Origin: Punctularia strigosozonata HHB-11173 SS5
Lineage: Eukaryota > Basidiomycota > Agaricomycetes > Corticiales > Punctulariaceae
Assembly (NCBI RefSeq): GCF_000264995.1
Contig: NW_006767438.1
Coordinates: 665,989 to 729,988 of the forward strand
Direction: 5' to 3'
DNA length: 64,000 bases
The position numbers and the translations under genes were made by a program. Below, piece after piece: positions 20,741 to 32,503 of the stretch. The notes under the pieces were generated by a model. The model searched no databases. It worked only from the letters and a program-made list of their open reading frames with translations, and was not told where the DNA came from. Position 1 is the stretch's first letter. The number at the start of each line of letters is the position of its first letter.

Positions 20741-22754
20741 TCAAACAGTAATCTTCCATCCGCCAGCGAGGCCCATGACGTTCTTCGGGTCAACCCTCGC
20801 CTTGACCGCCTTCATCTTCGCCAGGTTGCTGCCGTAGATGTCCTCGAGGTCCGAGTCGAAGATGGCGTAGTTACCGTACAGGGGAAGGCCCGCGACGTTC
20901 TGGCCCTCGGCCTCGGCGGCGGCCAGCAGACGCTGCTGGCTTTGCTTGATAGCGGAGTGCATCACATCGTCTGCGAGCTCGGAGGACCAGGCGTAGTAGA
21001 GGTTGGTGGGGTACATCTTGCGCCGAACGGGGGGCCAGGCGGAGCTGGAGACGCTCGCCTTGGTGAAGGCGGATTCAAGGAAGGGTTCGAGGTCGTAGGA
21101 GATAAAGAGGCCCGATTGCAGGACCAAGTCATTGCCCCAGAACTGGAGGACGAGAGCGTCAGCTGTCGTCGTGGTGGAAAGATAGATGAGGAAGACTCAC
21201 GATCGTCTCGTTCTTGACGATCTCTAGGAACGTGTCCGAGTAGTCCGTGACGCCAACCGTGTGGAACACGCCACGCGTGCCCGCGGTCGCGTCGGACGGG
21301 GACGATTGCACGAGGCTGACAAAGTCCCGGGTGGATACGTCCTCGCTAAAGTGAGGGATGGCGAGGAACTCGTCGAAGATGCCGTCAGGAGGCGTCGGGC
21401 CGTCGTAGAAGAGGAGCTGGGAGATGCCAGGCTGCGAAGCGATAACCTCAGCGTATGTCACCTTTTTGAGACGAGCGTTTGTAACTTACCAGCCCCACGA
21501 TTAGGCCGCTGATCGAGTTCATGGTGGTGATAATGGCCGCCTAAGCGAACAAGATCAGAGGGCAGGTCTTCATCCGGTACATGAAACTCGTACCTTAGGA
21601 TCGGTATTCTTCGCCGCGAAGTTCATCGTAGCGTTCACCACCTTGTCCATCTGATCGACCGTGAAGGTGATCAATCCGCCCTGTTGACAGATAAGGTCCC
21701 GATCCGACGCAGCCAACAAACGTTGCACGTACCCAAACGTCGGTCTGAGGGAATGTCTTGAGGGTAAATCTAGTCACGATCCCGAAGTTGTTGAAACCTC
21801 CCTTTAGACTCAGTTCGTCAGAATCGAGCAGAACACGAAGCTAATCGGGTCGCTTACCTTGAGCGCCCAGAACAGATCGGGGTCGGATGTCTCCGTGACG
21901 TTCTTAACGGTGCCCGTGGGCAGTACCAGCTCGTACTTGGTGATAGTGTCGATAGTCAGTCCATACTGGTTGGACTTCCAGCTCAATCCTGCGTATCGGA
22001 GGTCCGGATCAGTACGAGCCCCGGATCACGGGAAGGACCGATGTACCGCCTCCGAGAGTGAAACCCGCGACGCCGACGTTCTTCAAATTGATGTCAGTAT
22101 GCCGTTCGCACCATCGCAGGTGAGTATACTACTGACGGTGACACGGCCTCCGACGACGTTCACGCCGAGCGGGACAAGGGCCGAGTAGACGTCATCCCAC
22201 ACGAGGCCACTGCCGAATGTCGCCGTTCCAGATGCCGCATCGTACACAACGTCATCGAACCGGGTCATGGAGATGTGCACGCCGGTCTAAACCGTCGGCC
22301 CCGCATCAGTGCCTGCCGAGTATCATGTCAAACAGATTAGATAACGCACGGTCGACGAGAAGCCGGGGTTCGAGGCATGACCGCCTCCCTTCACAGCGAA
22401 GGGGTGCGAGTTGTTTCCAAGGATCTGGAGCTGCAGAGGGACGTCGGTACAGTCGAGTTGCCAAAGATGTTATGCTCTTCAGCTTACGATCGTCGCGATA
22501 TCTTCAGGCGTTCCAGGCTCCACGGTGCACTCGGACGACTGCGAACTAGACACAGCCCAATGCTGGAGGTCGGTAGCATAATTGATAGTCCCAAGCACGT
22601 AGACGTCCGAGGCGGACGAGACGGCGCTCGAGATCTTTCCGCAGACCGAGTCCGGGCTGAGGACCGTCCGAGGAATCTTGGGCGCGCCCAACACGCAGGG
22701 CAGCGCAAGGGTAGCGAATGTGGCGGCCGCAAAGGCTTTGGTCGAGAAGACCAT
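20741..22754 (-). CDS. Secreted FAD-linked oxidoreductase (berberine-bridge-enzyme-like, VAO family)
   Basis: ATG at 22754 opens MVFSTKAFAAATFATLALPC, a signal peptide cleaved near 'CVLGAPK'. FAD domain: 'PGTPEDIATIVS', 'HPFAVKGGGHASNPGFSST' (the His of GGGH is the usual covalent FAD link), 'VNVVGGRVTV' and 'NVGVAGFTLGGG'. Substrate domain: 'LSWKSNQYGLTIDTI', '[20 protein letters not shown]'. C-terminus: 'NYAIFDSDLEDIYGSNLAKM' and 'VDPKNVMGLAGGWKI'. Bicovalent members have GVCGY-like where this reads GVAGF, so single His attachment is predicted. The substrate is unknown; the family oxidises carbohydrates or alkaloid-like compounds. About eight exons are implied. Confidence 0.85.
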
Positions 22755-23844
22755 ACTGGCGGAGACGCGTTCGACGACGACGGCAACGAGTGGACAGCAG
22801 CAGGAGGTGTTGCGCGAGGGCACGCTGGGTCACCCCCGAGCCCCCCTCGTATTTAAAGCAAACGCCCGAAAAGCAGGTCCGGATCCGGAGATGTGGGTGT
22901 CATGGTTGGCGTTTCAATATCCGGCCCTTGGCGTGTTCCGATGGGATCACTTGCCGCGAGCCGCTCGGGAAATATCTGGCCGCAGCCAGAAGAAGGCGAA
23001 CCTGAGGGGGCGTCATTCGGCCTCAGTGCGCTGACTTCGGATCCGTGGTTCGTCAGAGAAAGCGTGCGCAAATGGGGAGAGTGCGGCCCTCCAGCTTTCT
23101 CACGTAGTCGATCCTCGCGCGACTTCGTGGCGCCCAGCGAGGCGAATATATGATCGGACGAGGCGTATCCAACTCCGAACGTTGAGATACCAAGAAATCG
23201 CCCTGGCCTTGGCCAGAGGAGGAAAAAGAAATTCAGGCACGGGCGGGCTGAGGAAAGAGCGATCAATGAGTGCGATGTCATAGGATCCGGGTATAGGGAA
23301 CAACATCATCGCGCGCATCGATATGAGCAGCACTCGCCTTGCGAAATCCCGACATATCGCTCTAAAGCATCCGAGATGGAGCTGTATGTCCTGGATAATA
23401 TGTTGGACGTGTTGCTGTACGCGCGTACTCACCGTTGTTCGGAGGCGAAAGGAAGCGCGCTATGTCCGCAAAGAAGACGAAGCTTAACGTGGGACAATAA
23501 GTCTAATTTAAAGGGTGATCACAGTTCGAATACATCACATACATCACAGTACATCATCGCACGTGTCGTCCGATCGTTTATTTACTCCACAAAGCTGATG
23601 CCGGACGTCACAAAAAATACACTGTGTGGATGATACGGTGTGTAATCTGCGCGCACACAGATCGTCTGACGATCCGTACTCGGAACCGGGAGGAAATACA
23701 GCACCGACAGGATCTATCAGAGGATCCACCAGCGCGCCTAGCTCGATCAAGCGACCTTGCAGGCCGCTCCGATGGGAACGAGTCGGGCGCGAGGCCGGTG
23801 TGGGGACGCGAACTCCATACAATGCCCACGCATGACGTTGCAAC
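22755..23844. other. Intergenic region of about 1.1 kb
   Basis: Holds the FAD oxidoreductase promoter (TATA-like element at 22850-22857) and the 3' flank of the ubiquitin protease gene. A good splice-donor string (GTGAGTACGCG on the minus strand near 23424) hints at a small unrecognised transcript, but no coding model could be built. Confidence 0.45.
22850..22857 (-). promoter_or_regulatory. TATA-like box of the FAD oxidoreductase gene
   Basis: TTTAAATA on the minus strand, about 96 bases upstream of the ATG at 22754, in a GC-rich surrounding. Confidence 0.45.
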
Positions 23845-26800
23845 TTATATCCGCTCGTACATGCAGATGTACGCCTTCGCCTTGAGAACCTCGTCGAGCG
23901 TCGTCAGCCGGACGACCGTGTCGCTGACGTACGCCCACTCTCGCTGCGCCTCGGCCCCTGACTCCTTGCTATGCCGCGATGTCGCCGAGTCGTCGCGCGG
24001 CGTGCCTTCTGACGAGGGGGAGGACACGGGCGCGTCCTTGCGCGAGGGCGGGAGCGCGACGTACGCAACGTAGTGGCCCCCGAGCTGCGGGAAGGCTCAG
24101 TATAGACACAGATCTAAGATGTATACGGGGCTTCCTACCATGTTACCCAGGTGCTGGACGACAGCGTACAGCCGGTACATACACTTTCCCGACTTGTCCC
24201 TGCTCGGTAACGATGGTGCAGCAGTACCAGCGTGCCCTGAACGATGATGTTTCGAGCCGAGACCAAATTCCTCCCTGTTCGGCGCCAGGTATGGGGTGAG
24301 GTCGAGATACTCGGGAAAGGCCACGTAGTCGTCCAGCTTCTTGAATCCGGAAGAGAACGAAAGAGCAGGAACCTTGGAGATCTGCTGGAATCTCTTGAGA
24401 TGAATCACGAGCACCGGAGGGGGGACCGCGATGAGGTACCGCTTAAAAGACCGGCGCATGATGACCTGTTTAGAGCGAGGGATCTTTGACTGGGTGCGCT
24501 GCGCCTTCGCGGGCGCCAGCCGCTCCTGCGACGCGCTAGGCGATACCATGGGCGACGCTACCGGGGACGCTGCAGCGGACACGTCCGAGTAGGTGTACGT
24601 CGAGTTGGTCTCGTCGCTGTCCGAGTCGTCCTGGCTCGTCGGCTCGCTGTCCTCGGCGCCGTCTTTGAGGCCCGGAGGTCTCCGTCGACGACCGTCAGGC
24701 GCGCGCAGAGAGTCCCGCGAGCTCGACGCCAAGAGCGACGTGCCCAGCCGTGGAGAAGGCACGGGCGGCGGTATACTCTCCGGTCTGGCAGTGGCGGGCG
24801 GAGATAAATACGGAGCGGGCGAATCGGGCGCGGTGGTCGAAATGGAGGGGATGATCTGCCCGCCGTACGTAGCGGGTTCATCGGCGTCCGGTATAGGTAT
24901 GGGCGGTACCGGAGGGGGGGTTTTGGTAGGCTCCACAGACGAGATTGACGCGTCCGAGGGCGCATCGGCGAGCGTCGCGGAGGACGAGAGCACGTGCGAG
25001 GAGTCGGTCGCGGCGGTCGACGAGCTCGAACGCACGCTTCCTGAGCGGACCTTGACATACTCCTCATCGAGGGTGTCGTCGTCATCGCCATTCTCCTTAG
25101 CGTCCACCACGTCTCCAGCCGCTTCCACAGTTTCTTTCTCATCGCCGTCGTCACTCTCGGTCTCACTCTCACTGCTCGAGGCACCACCATTCGTCCGTGG
25201 CGGCCACAGTCCGTGCTCGATCTTCCAACAACGCCTGCACCCCACCATATTCTCCCCGTCGAGCACCTCGACGCTCGTGAACAGTCTTAGGCATTCCTCC
25301 AAGCTCGTCAGCTGCGCGAGCTTCGCCCATAGGTTCTGGGCGCCAGCCGCCGCCGTCGAAGACTGTGAGCCGGACAACGCGGACGGGCCCGGCTGCGGCG
25401 CTCGGAAAATCGCGAATGGGTTCGCGGACGGCCCACCGACGTCGGCGAGAATGCGATGGAGGTACTCCACTTCGCCCTTGCTCGGCTTGTATGACTTGTA
25501 TGGCTTGTTATGGTGGTGCCGGTGGTGGTGCTTCCCATCCTTGGCCTTGTCCTTCTCGGAGAGGAGCACGGACGCGAGCGAGCTGGACAGCCGGCGAAAA
25601 TCCGGGCGCTGCGAGGTCGACAGGTGCGGTGAGCCGATGCTAAGGGCGGGTGACGCCGTTCGCGGCGGCTCAGCACTGGCGGGCCGGACGTGTTTCAGAT
25701 CCGGGCTGAGCGCGCGGCTCGCGTCGGACTGGCGCGGACTGGCGGAGAAAGTAGCAGCGTTCGGCGTCGCGGGGGAGGAGAAGGCGGGTTGGCCCTCGGG
25801 CAGGTGACCGAGGCTGACGGGCCGGCTGCGCTCACGCGAGCGGCTCCTCCTATTTCGCTCTTTGTCTTTCTCCTTCCGCCCGAACATGCTCAATCGCCGA
25901 CCCAGGCGCGCCCAGCTATCGTCGTCCTTCTTCTCTCTCTCTTTCTCCTTCTCCTTCTTCTCCCTATCTGGCTTGCCAGCGTCAGAAAACTCGACATGTT
26001 CGCGAAGTTTCTTCTCCTCCTCGTGCGGCGAGGCATCTACAGCGTCCGTCACTAACGCGACATTCTCCCGCTGCTGCGCCGCAGACGGATCGGGGGTTCG
26101 AGTCCCTTCTGCTTGCGACTGCAAGTCGCGAGAATCACTGCCATCCACTTGTAGTACGGAAGAGATGGACGCCAAGGTTGGAAGGGGTTCGGAACCTTGC
26201 GCGGCAGCCCCTGCCACGTTGGGAGCGAGCCCGGGCGAGAGATCGATGCTCCGCCGCCGGGGTGTGCTCGCCGTCGCGACGAACGCAGAATCATCGATAT
26301 CATCCGGTACACCCCCGCCACGCGCCTCCGAATTCCTTCGCATCGGACTCGGCGGTACACTCGACGCCCGCACCTCATCGCCATCGCCCCTTCCCAATCC
26401 CGATCCCGCAGCAGTGCCAAGGCCGAGGCCGGAACCGGTAGAGCCCATGGGCGACGACCGAAACTTGAACTTCTTGGCAAGCGTCTTGATACGGTCCCGC
26501 TTGCGCTCGCGCGCGTAGTCCTCGGGCTTTATGCTCAAGCTGAGGTCGTTGAAGTCTTCAAGGGTCCGGCTGACGTGGTTGCAGCGCTCGCAGACGACGA
26601 ACGATTCCAGTTTACCGCCGAAGAGCATGTCGGAGAGCGATTGGAGGGCAAACGCTGTGGTAGCAGCCGGCGGTGGAGGCGATGTTGGGGTGGGATCAGA
26701 CGAGGATGGCTGTGGTTCCTCTTGGGAATCGTGTGGGGGGTCGGAACTTGGTGGAAAGGAGGTGGTGGCAGATTCAGTAGATACAGGAGAGGAGGAGGGA

Positions 26801-27675
26801 GGTGGGGAGGCGGTGGATGGAGGCGTGGTAGAATCTGAGGGTAGGACAGGTGGTGAGGCGAGTGGGGAGACTGGTCGGGAGGGTCCGAGGGCGAGCGGGG
26901 ATGTGGAACGCGACGGCCCTTGAGGCGTAGGTGGCTCGATCCGCCGCCGCCGCTTACGCTTGTCCTTCGCAGGCGGCGGTTGGCGCTTTTTGATGATCTG
27001 TGCGGAGTGTTAAGCATCATAGTAGTCTGGAAGGTGCGATGCGCGGACTGACGTCTAACTCCTCCATGCGCATCGCGTCGAGTAGCTGGCGCAGGAACTC
27101 GTGTGCGTCTTGTTGCCGGAAGTCGAGGTACTGATCGAACTTGGTGCCGATCGCAGTCAGAACTTCTCTGTGGCGGGTCTTCGTTAGAGAGGATAGAAGA
27201 AAGGTCCAGTCAATGATAGGGTCACGAACTTGGGACTCATGCTCGCCCTCGACTTCGAGTCCTGGATGTCCCACGCGCGCTGCATCACGCGCAGGAACGC
27301 GTCCCCGAGCGGCATGCCCTCCTCCCAGTCATGCTCGTACCCGCCGCCGAGACCGTGCCCATTCGTGAGCAATGGTGAGCGCTGGGCAAGGATGGGCAGC
27401 GCGGCGTACGTCTGCGCCGCGTCCGGGACGGGGTTGAAGTGTCCGAGCTCGTACAGAAATCGGGTGGCTATAAGCTGCACATTATCTCAGCACGCGCCCA
27501 AACCGACTAAATAAATAAAGACATGACCACTCACTCCTTGGAGGGTAGAGTTCATGAAGCAGGTGTTGCCGTGGTTGACGAGCCCCGGGGGGAGGTAGGC
27601 GGAGCGCTCCTTCGCCTCCCGCTCCTTCTTCTCGCGGTAGATCTCCTGTGGGGTCGGCTTCTTGCCCTTCGCCAT
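23845..27675 (-). CDS. Ubiquitin carboxyl-terminal hydrolase (USP16/45-like) with long disordered insert
   Basis: Starts MAKGKKPTPQEIYREKKERE. The Cys box 'LPPGLVNHGNTCFMNSTLQ' puts the catalytic cysteine at residue 39. It continues 'TRFLYELGHFNPVPDAAQTY', 'FLRVMQRAWDIQDSKSRASM' and 'FRQQDAHEFLRQLLDAMRME'. 'DMLFGGKLESFVVCERCNHV' starts the finger subdomain (CxxC), with its partner 'GCRRCW' far downstream. A single exon of about 840 codons (24.1-26.6 kb) inserts several hundred Ser/Pro/acidic residues between them. The fold resumes 'AVPPPVLVIHLKRFQQISKV' and 'MYRLYAVVQHLGNM', then the His box 'GGHYVAYVALP' and the end 'AKAYICMYERI'. It is predicted to be an active deubiquitinase. The insert is much larger than in yeast homologues. 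Confidence 0.88.
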
Positions 27676-28317
27676 AATATGTGTAGTTCTTCTAGGGGTA
27701 TCGCCCGGGTTTCTTGTTTTATAGGATGTCGAAAGCGTCTAGTAGTTATCAGATCCCGCAGAGGTGCGCAGGTATATACACTGCAAAGCTCGACAGTGCG
27801 CAGCCGGTGCGGTGTGCACTGGTCGATCGCGTCGGCTGCTTCCTGGGGCCGTTATATTGGGTTGGCCTTGCCGTAGGTAGCCTGAGAGTATCGAGAAGGA
27901 GAGAAGGAGGAGGTGAATGGACAGTGGGGAACTGGATCAGCCTACGAACCAGGGTGACCCATGGGGTCCACAGGGGCGTGCGAACATCCCATCAGCTGTC
28001 CTTGAATCTTGCCACCAAACCACCACGGCCGCTGCTTCAACAAAGCAATACGATCATGGTCTTGTTACAAAGCACCTGCGATCATGCAATTATCGGTTCT
28101 CTGTGCTACTGTCGAACTCGAGTGTCGAGCGGTATATCGCTGCTGAACGCTCTATCGATGCCGACGTTTAACCGTTACTTAGCGTCGGCAGCCGGTTCAA
28201 AGCCGACTGCACACGGCATAGCCCAGCATCGATCCCGACCATGATATTGTTCAATAATACAGTTACATCCGACGCTTGATGTGCAAGCATCCCCAACACC
28301 GATAACAGGCGGTCCTT
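27676..28317. other. Intergenic, promoter of the ubiquitin protease gene
   Basis: About 640 bases with only short frames. A TATATA-like string is near 27773. No other feature was seen. Confidence 0.45.
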
Positions 28318-29641
28318 TCACTCTTTCAACTCGGGCGTGTCGGCGTACGCATACGACCTCCACACCTCCGGGTACCTCTCGATCACCGCCACCTCTGACT
28401 TGATCGCAATCTCGCGGATTTCCTGCACCTCCTCCGGCGTCAACTTCAGATTCAACGCCGCCAGGTTCTCGTCGAGGTTCTGACCATATGCCACGTCAGT
28501 ACGCAAGACTCGCATACTACGTCGCCGCCGAGAAGAACCTCACCGCGATCTTGGTCGTGCCGGGGATCGGGATGATGTCCTCGCCCTGCGCGAGAAGCCA
28601 CGCGAGCGCGACTTGGCCCGGCGTCGCGCTATACTTCTTCGCGATCGACTGGATCCCATCGACGAGCTTCAAGATGTTCGGGAAGTTCTCCTTGGAGAAT
28701 CTATCCACAGGAACGGATATCAGTGTTTTGGCCAAGATGTTTCCGATCTCGCTTCTCCACCACTAACCGGGGCAACATCCGCCTCAAGTCCGTTGGCGCG
28801 AAATCATCGACGCTTTTCTGTGTCGTCCTTCAGCAACCCCGCATCGGCGGGCGGTTCAACAAGAAACTCACGTATTGCCCGGTCAAGATCCCACGCCCAA
28901 GCGGCGAGTACGCGAAGACCGTCACGCCGAGCTCACGCGCCGCTGCCAGTATTCCAATCTTCGGATCCTCAATCCCGAGCTCGAACGGCGAGTACTCGAG
29001 TTGGATCGCCGCGATTGGGTGCACGGCGTGCGCGCGACGCAGCGTCGCCGCCGACACCTCCGACAAGCCGAGGTACTTGACCTTGCCCTCCGTCACGAGC
29101 TCGGCCATGGCGCGCACGGTGAGCTCGATTGGCACCGACGGGTCCGCGCGGTGGAGATAGTACAGGTCGACGGTGTCGACCCCGAGCCGCTCCAGGCTCT
29201 TGTTGAACGCCTCGCGGACGTACTCCGGATCGGCGCGGACGACGCGCTTGGAGTCGCCGTGCGCGAGCCCGAACTTGGTCGCGAGGAAGATGTCGGCGCG
29301 CTTGCCGCTGCGTTTGAACCTGCCGCCGCGCATCAGAAGCATGTCTTAGGCTCGGCAGAGACAGCTAGGAAGGAACGCGACAGATACCATTTGCCCAGGA
29401 GCTCTTCATTGCCGGCGTAGCGATCCGCGGTGTCCCAGTTGCGCTCCCCGCGCGCGTACGCTTCGTCCAGGAACTGTCATTAGGCGTGCGATGAGTGAGG
29501 TACGAGAACGGATCTGATGCTCTTCACCTTCAATCGCTCCTCGTCGCTTGCGACGGGTCCATACGTGCCCGAGAGCGTCATCAGACCGAGGCCGATAGCC
29601 GCCACAGACGTGTCGCCGACTTTGCGTGTGGTGAGAGACAT
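28318..29641 (-). CDS. Aldo/keto reductase (AKR13-like), intact paralog 1
   Basis: ATG at 29641 begins [20 protein letters not shown] and continues '[18 protein letters not shown]', '[20 protein letters not shown]' and 'GNEELLGKW'. Then come '[20 protein letters not shown]', '[20 protein letters not shown]', '[20 protein letters not shown]', '[20 protein letters not shown]' and '[16 protein letters not shown]'. The end has '[20 protein letters not shown]', 'PIPGTTKI' and '[16 protein letters not shown]'. The AKR tetrad is present (D in NWDTADRY with its Y, K in ATKFG, H in YLHR). NADPH-dependent carbonyl reduction is expected and the substrate is unknown. Five exons are implied. Its closest relative in the window is the gene at 32504-33851. 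Confidence 0.88.
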
Positions 29642-30514
29642 CAGTACAGTCGATACTCAATATACTGAGGTTTAACGAGAGATGCGTGGAATTGGACTGG
29701 AGTTGGTGCTACCCTCCGGTAACCAAACCTCTATTTATGCAATGGCGATACGATCATTCGCTGCCCAAAGTATGAGCGTGCTCGATGATCTCGCACCCGT
29801 GGCTAGCAAGCCGTTCAGACGCGTATGCACGAAAGAATCTTTGATCGTTCACGGCACGATGACGCGTGTACTGTACAGTGAAACGGTGCTGCCCATGGCG
29901 CTAACACATGCAGGTGCTCGGGGCGCTTACGAGAGTGCGGGAGTGTAATACAATGGCTAACTTCATGGCTAAGTACTTAAACAGAACTTGTTCTCAATCG
30001 CTTTCAACTCTCAAATGAAGGCATCGAACGCACGCTACTAGAGTGAGCATCGATGAGCGGAGCTTCCGAGCGGAAGCGAACAGGAACCGAAAACACCGGT
30101 TGGAAGGACCCAGGGGCTCGACCAAGGTTGTCGCCCTCGTCGCGAGTAGTTGTCACCCAGTGAGATGCGTGTGCTTGAAGCGGAAGCAAATATCGCTTCG
30201 AAGTGTACTGTTTTGTTCCGACTCGTATACGCGTTAGCACCATCCGCAACGGCTCACTGATGGTCGCAGGCTTGGGATAAAACCTTTCTAGAACATACAA
30301 ATTCATCATTGCCTGTTCGTTGATACCACCTCAAGCTGCCTCGCCGTCGCCGACAAGTGATAATTGCGCCTATATTATAACCAACGTTTGCATCACCTCA
30401 TCGTGATTGATTATTAGTCTTGTGAGCTTACATACGACGATGGAACTGGAGGCATCAGACCCATTTTGCCCCCTAACATTATACAGAAAGCTCTTCATTC
30501 CGGCACGCGGGCAC
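29642..30514. other. Intergenic, no gene seen
   Basis: About 870 bases between the AKR promoter and the 3' end of the DUF7923 gene. Frames of up to 100 codons on both strands lack domains or splice context. Confidence 0.45.
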
Positions 30515-31869
30515 TCAGTTCCCGTTCGAGCTCGACGCTGATCTTTCCTCACCGGCCTCCGTTTCCCCTTTCACAAGCTGGAGACCCAGTGCACCTCCCT
30601 GCGACGGTGACTGGGGTGTCGAGTTCCTCGAGCTATCGGAGGGTGCGCCCTCGACGCGCCTCCAAGGAAGTTCGGTTTGCAACGATGACCTGTTCGGCCT
30701 GGATGTCTTCGAAAAAGATGACTGTCGCGGCTTGGGCGATTGGTAGGGTGATATTAGCTTCGTCTGCTCGAACAGGCCCGGTATTCGCATGTCCGGTAAG
30801 TTCAGTTCTTTGATTTGGTACGCCATCTCCGATCCTTGATATCCATGTAAAAGAACGAGCTTGTGGCCTAAGCCGCGAGATACGATCTCATCTAGGTCGC
30901 GAGCGTAACCGCCGTCGTGACAGCCTGGAGTTGAAGTGAGATATTTATAGTGCATTACGTCGGCACGAAAGTGATCACCTGCGAAGAATACTAGAGGACA
31001 ATGAGGCGAACTAATATGCTGGTGCAGGAGATCTGTGAAGGACGGATTCCAAAGGCACGTCAAAGGTCGCAAGTACATAATGACGCAGGCAACTCGAGTA
31101 AACCACTCACGTTTAAGCCTGTGATCCGCAGCTTCCTTCCCCTTGCCGACGTCAACCACGAAACATCTGGGGTCGGCTCGGTTGCACCCGCCAACAAATT
31201 CATCGTAGATGTCATGATCGATCTGCATGGTGTCGGCGATACCCCGCTTGCTGAAAGCACAATGTACCCAAATCTCGCAGTTAGGGTGCTCCTCTTCAGT
31301 CTTCCGCCGAATTGCGTCAAGGAGGATGCGAATGGCTTGAAGCCCGCCTTCGCCGCCTTTTTCTACGTGTTCCTTGGAAAAGATAGCACCATCACCGTCA
31401 ACGAGGCACACGATACGACGCTAAGGTCATAGTGAACAAGAATGTGGACGAAATATCAACTCGTTGGTACCTGAGGCGCCTCCGCTTGTCGAAGGCGCTG
31501 TTCAAGTGTGTCATACTTCTTCTGCAGCCTGCTCAAGGTGATGTGATAAATGAAATCAGGCGGCAACAGTGCAGAACATACCTCACTCATCTGCGACGCG
31601 TGCTTATATAATATATCCTGCAACCCAGCAATATCGCCTACACATGACGCGTCGCACCATTAATCTGGTGCAGCAGGACGTACGAGCCATCTGCTGACCT
31701 TTTAGTCTGTTCAGGCTGCTACCCAGTCAGACTGGTCAGCTGCCACGCATCTGCAGAAGATGGATACATACGCATCGTCTCCCTCGGGCGATGTGCTGTC
31801 ATGTGTGCGATCGCCCGCGCTCTCCACATGCGAGTCTATGGTCGACCGTAGGTGGAGGGAGCCGTCCAT
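30515..31869 (-). CDS. DUF7923 domain protein with N-terminal coiled coil
   Basis: ATG at 31869 opens MDGSLHLRSTIDSHVESAGD. A coiled segment follows: 'DIAGLQDILYKHASQMSE' joined to 'LQKKYDTLEQRLRQAEAPQ'. The domain exon reads 'MCLVDGDGAIFSKEHVEKGG', 'WVHCAFSKRGIADTMQIDHD', 'DEFVGGCNRADPRCFVVDVG' and 'GKEAADHRLK'. It then reads 'FFAGDHFRADVMHYKYL', 'GCHDGGYARDLDEIVSRGLG' and 'HKLVLLHGYQGS'. This is the domain found in fungal 'CCCH zinc finger' proteins; the acidic 'DGDG' start resembles PIN/NYN-like nuclease folds, which is inference. The usual C-terminal CCCH fingers are not seen; the tail is Ser/Pro-rich. It sits between the two AKR paralogs. Confidence 0.75.
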
Positions 31870-32503
31870 GTCTTATCACAATCGCGCGTCCTCAGATTGG
31901 CGTGCTCCTATGCAGAGACGCTCTCAGATGACCACCAAGTGCAAGACGATAATCCGTCCAGTGAAGGATGCCAGCGGCAGTTATTTCTCCCACTGGTCCC
32001 GCACTTAGGTGATCGCTGCCGTAACGTGTGTATACGACACACAGGACAAGGTTAGAGTTGGCGACCCGACTATCTCAAGACCGCGTAACTGGTAACGCCC
32101 ACCTAGAAGCCAGCAAGACAAGAAGAGCCGTACGTGAAGCGCGGGGTGAAGGCCCGGGCCCCTGTCATATGATGATGGATGAGCTCTGGGATGTTCATTC
32201 GGCGTGGTACCAGTGACCGTATGGGTGAGGCACTGCTGGAAGTCGACCACAACCCGTGATTAAAGTCGAGTATAAACCACATCATGTCCATAAATCAGTA
32301 TTGCTCAGAGCCCGATATGATACCGATTATGCGCAGCGAGGTGCTTGTTGGGCGTCGAAGCAAATGGGACGGCAAGAGCTACGGAAACGTGACAGTGACA
32401 GTATCGTGACTGCATCTACGTCACCTCCCGAATTCGCACGACAAGAAGCTTCTCCAAGTACCAGAGTATCTTTCGAGCACCTCGGCTTTGGGCAGCCTTT
32501 CCT
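31870..32503. other. Intergenic, no gene seen
   Basis: About 630 bases between the DUF7923 start and the 3' end of AKR paralog 2. Nothing was recognised. Confidence 0.45.

Noticed and set aside
24593-25807. 404-codon plus-strand frame over the ubiquitin protease
   Set aside because: Ser-rich shadow of the disordered minus-strand insert, with no start context or domain.
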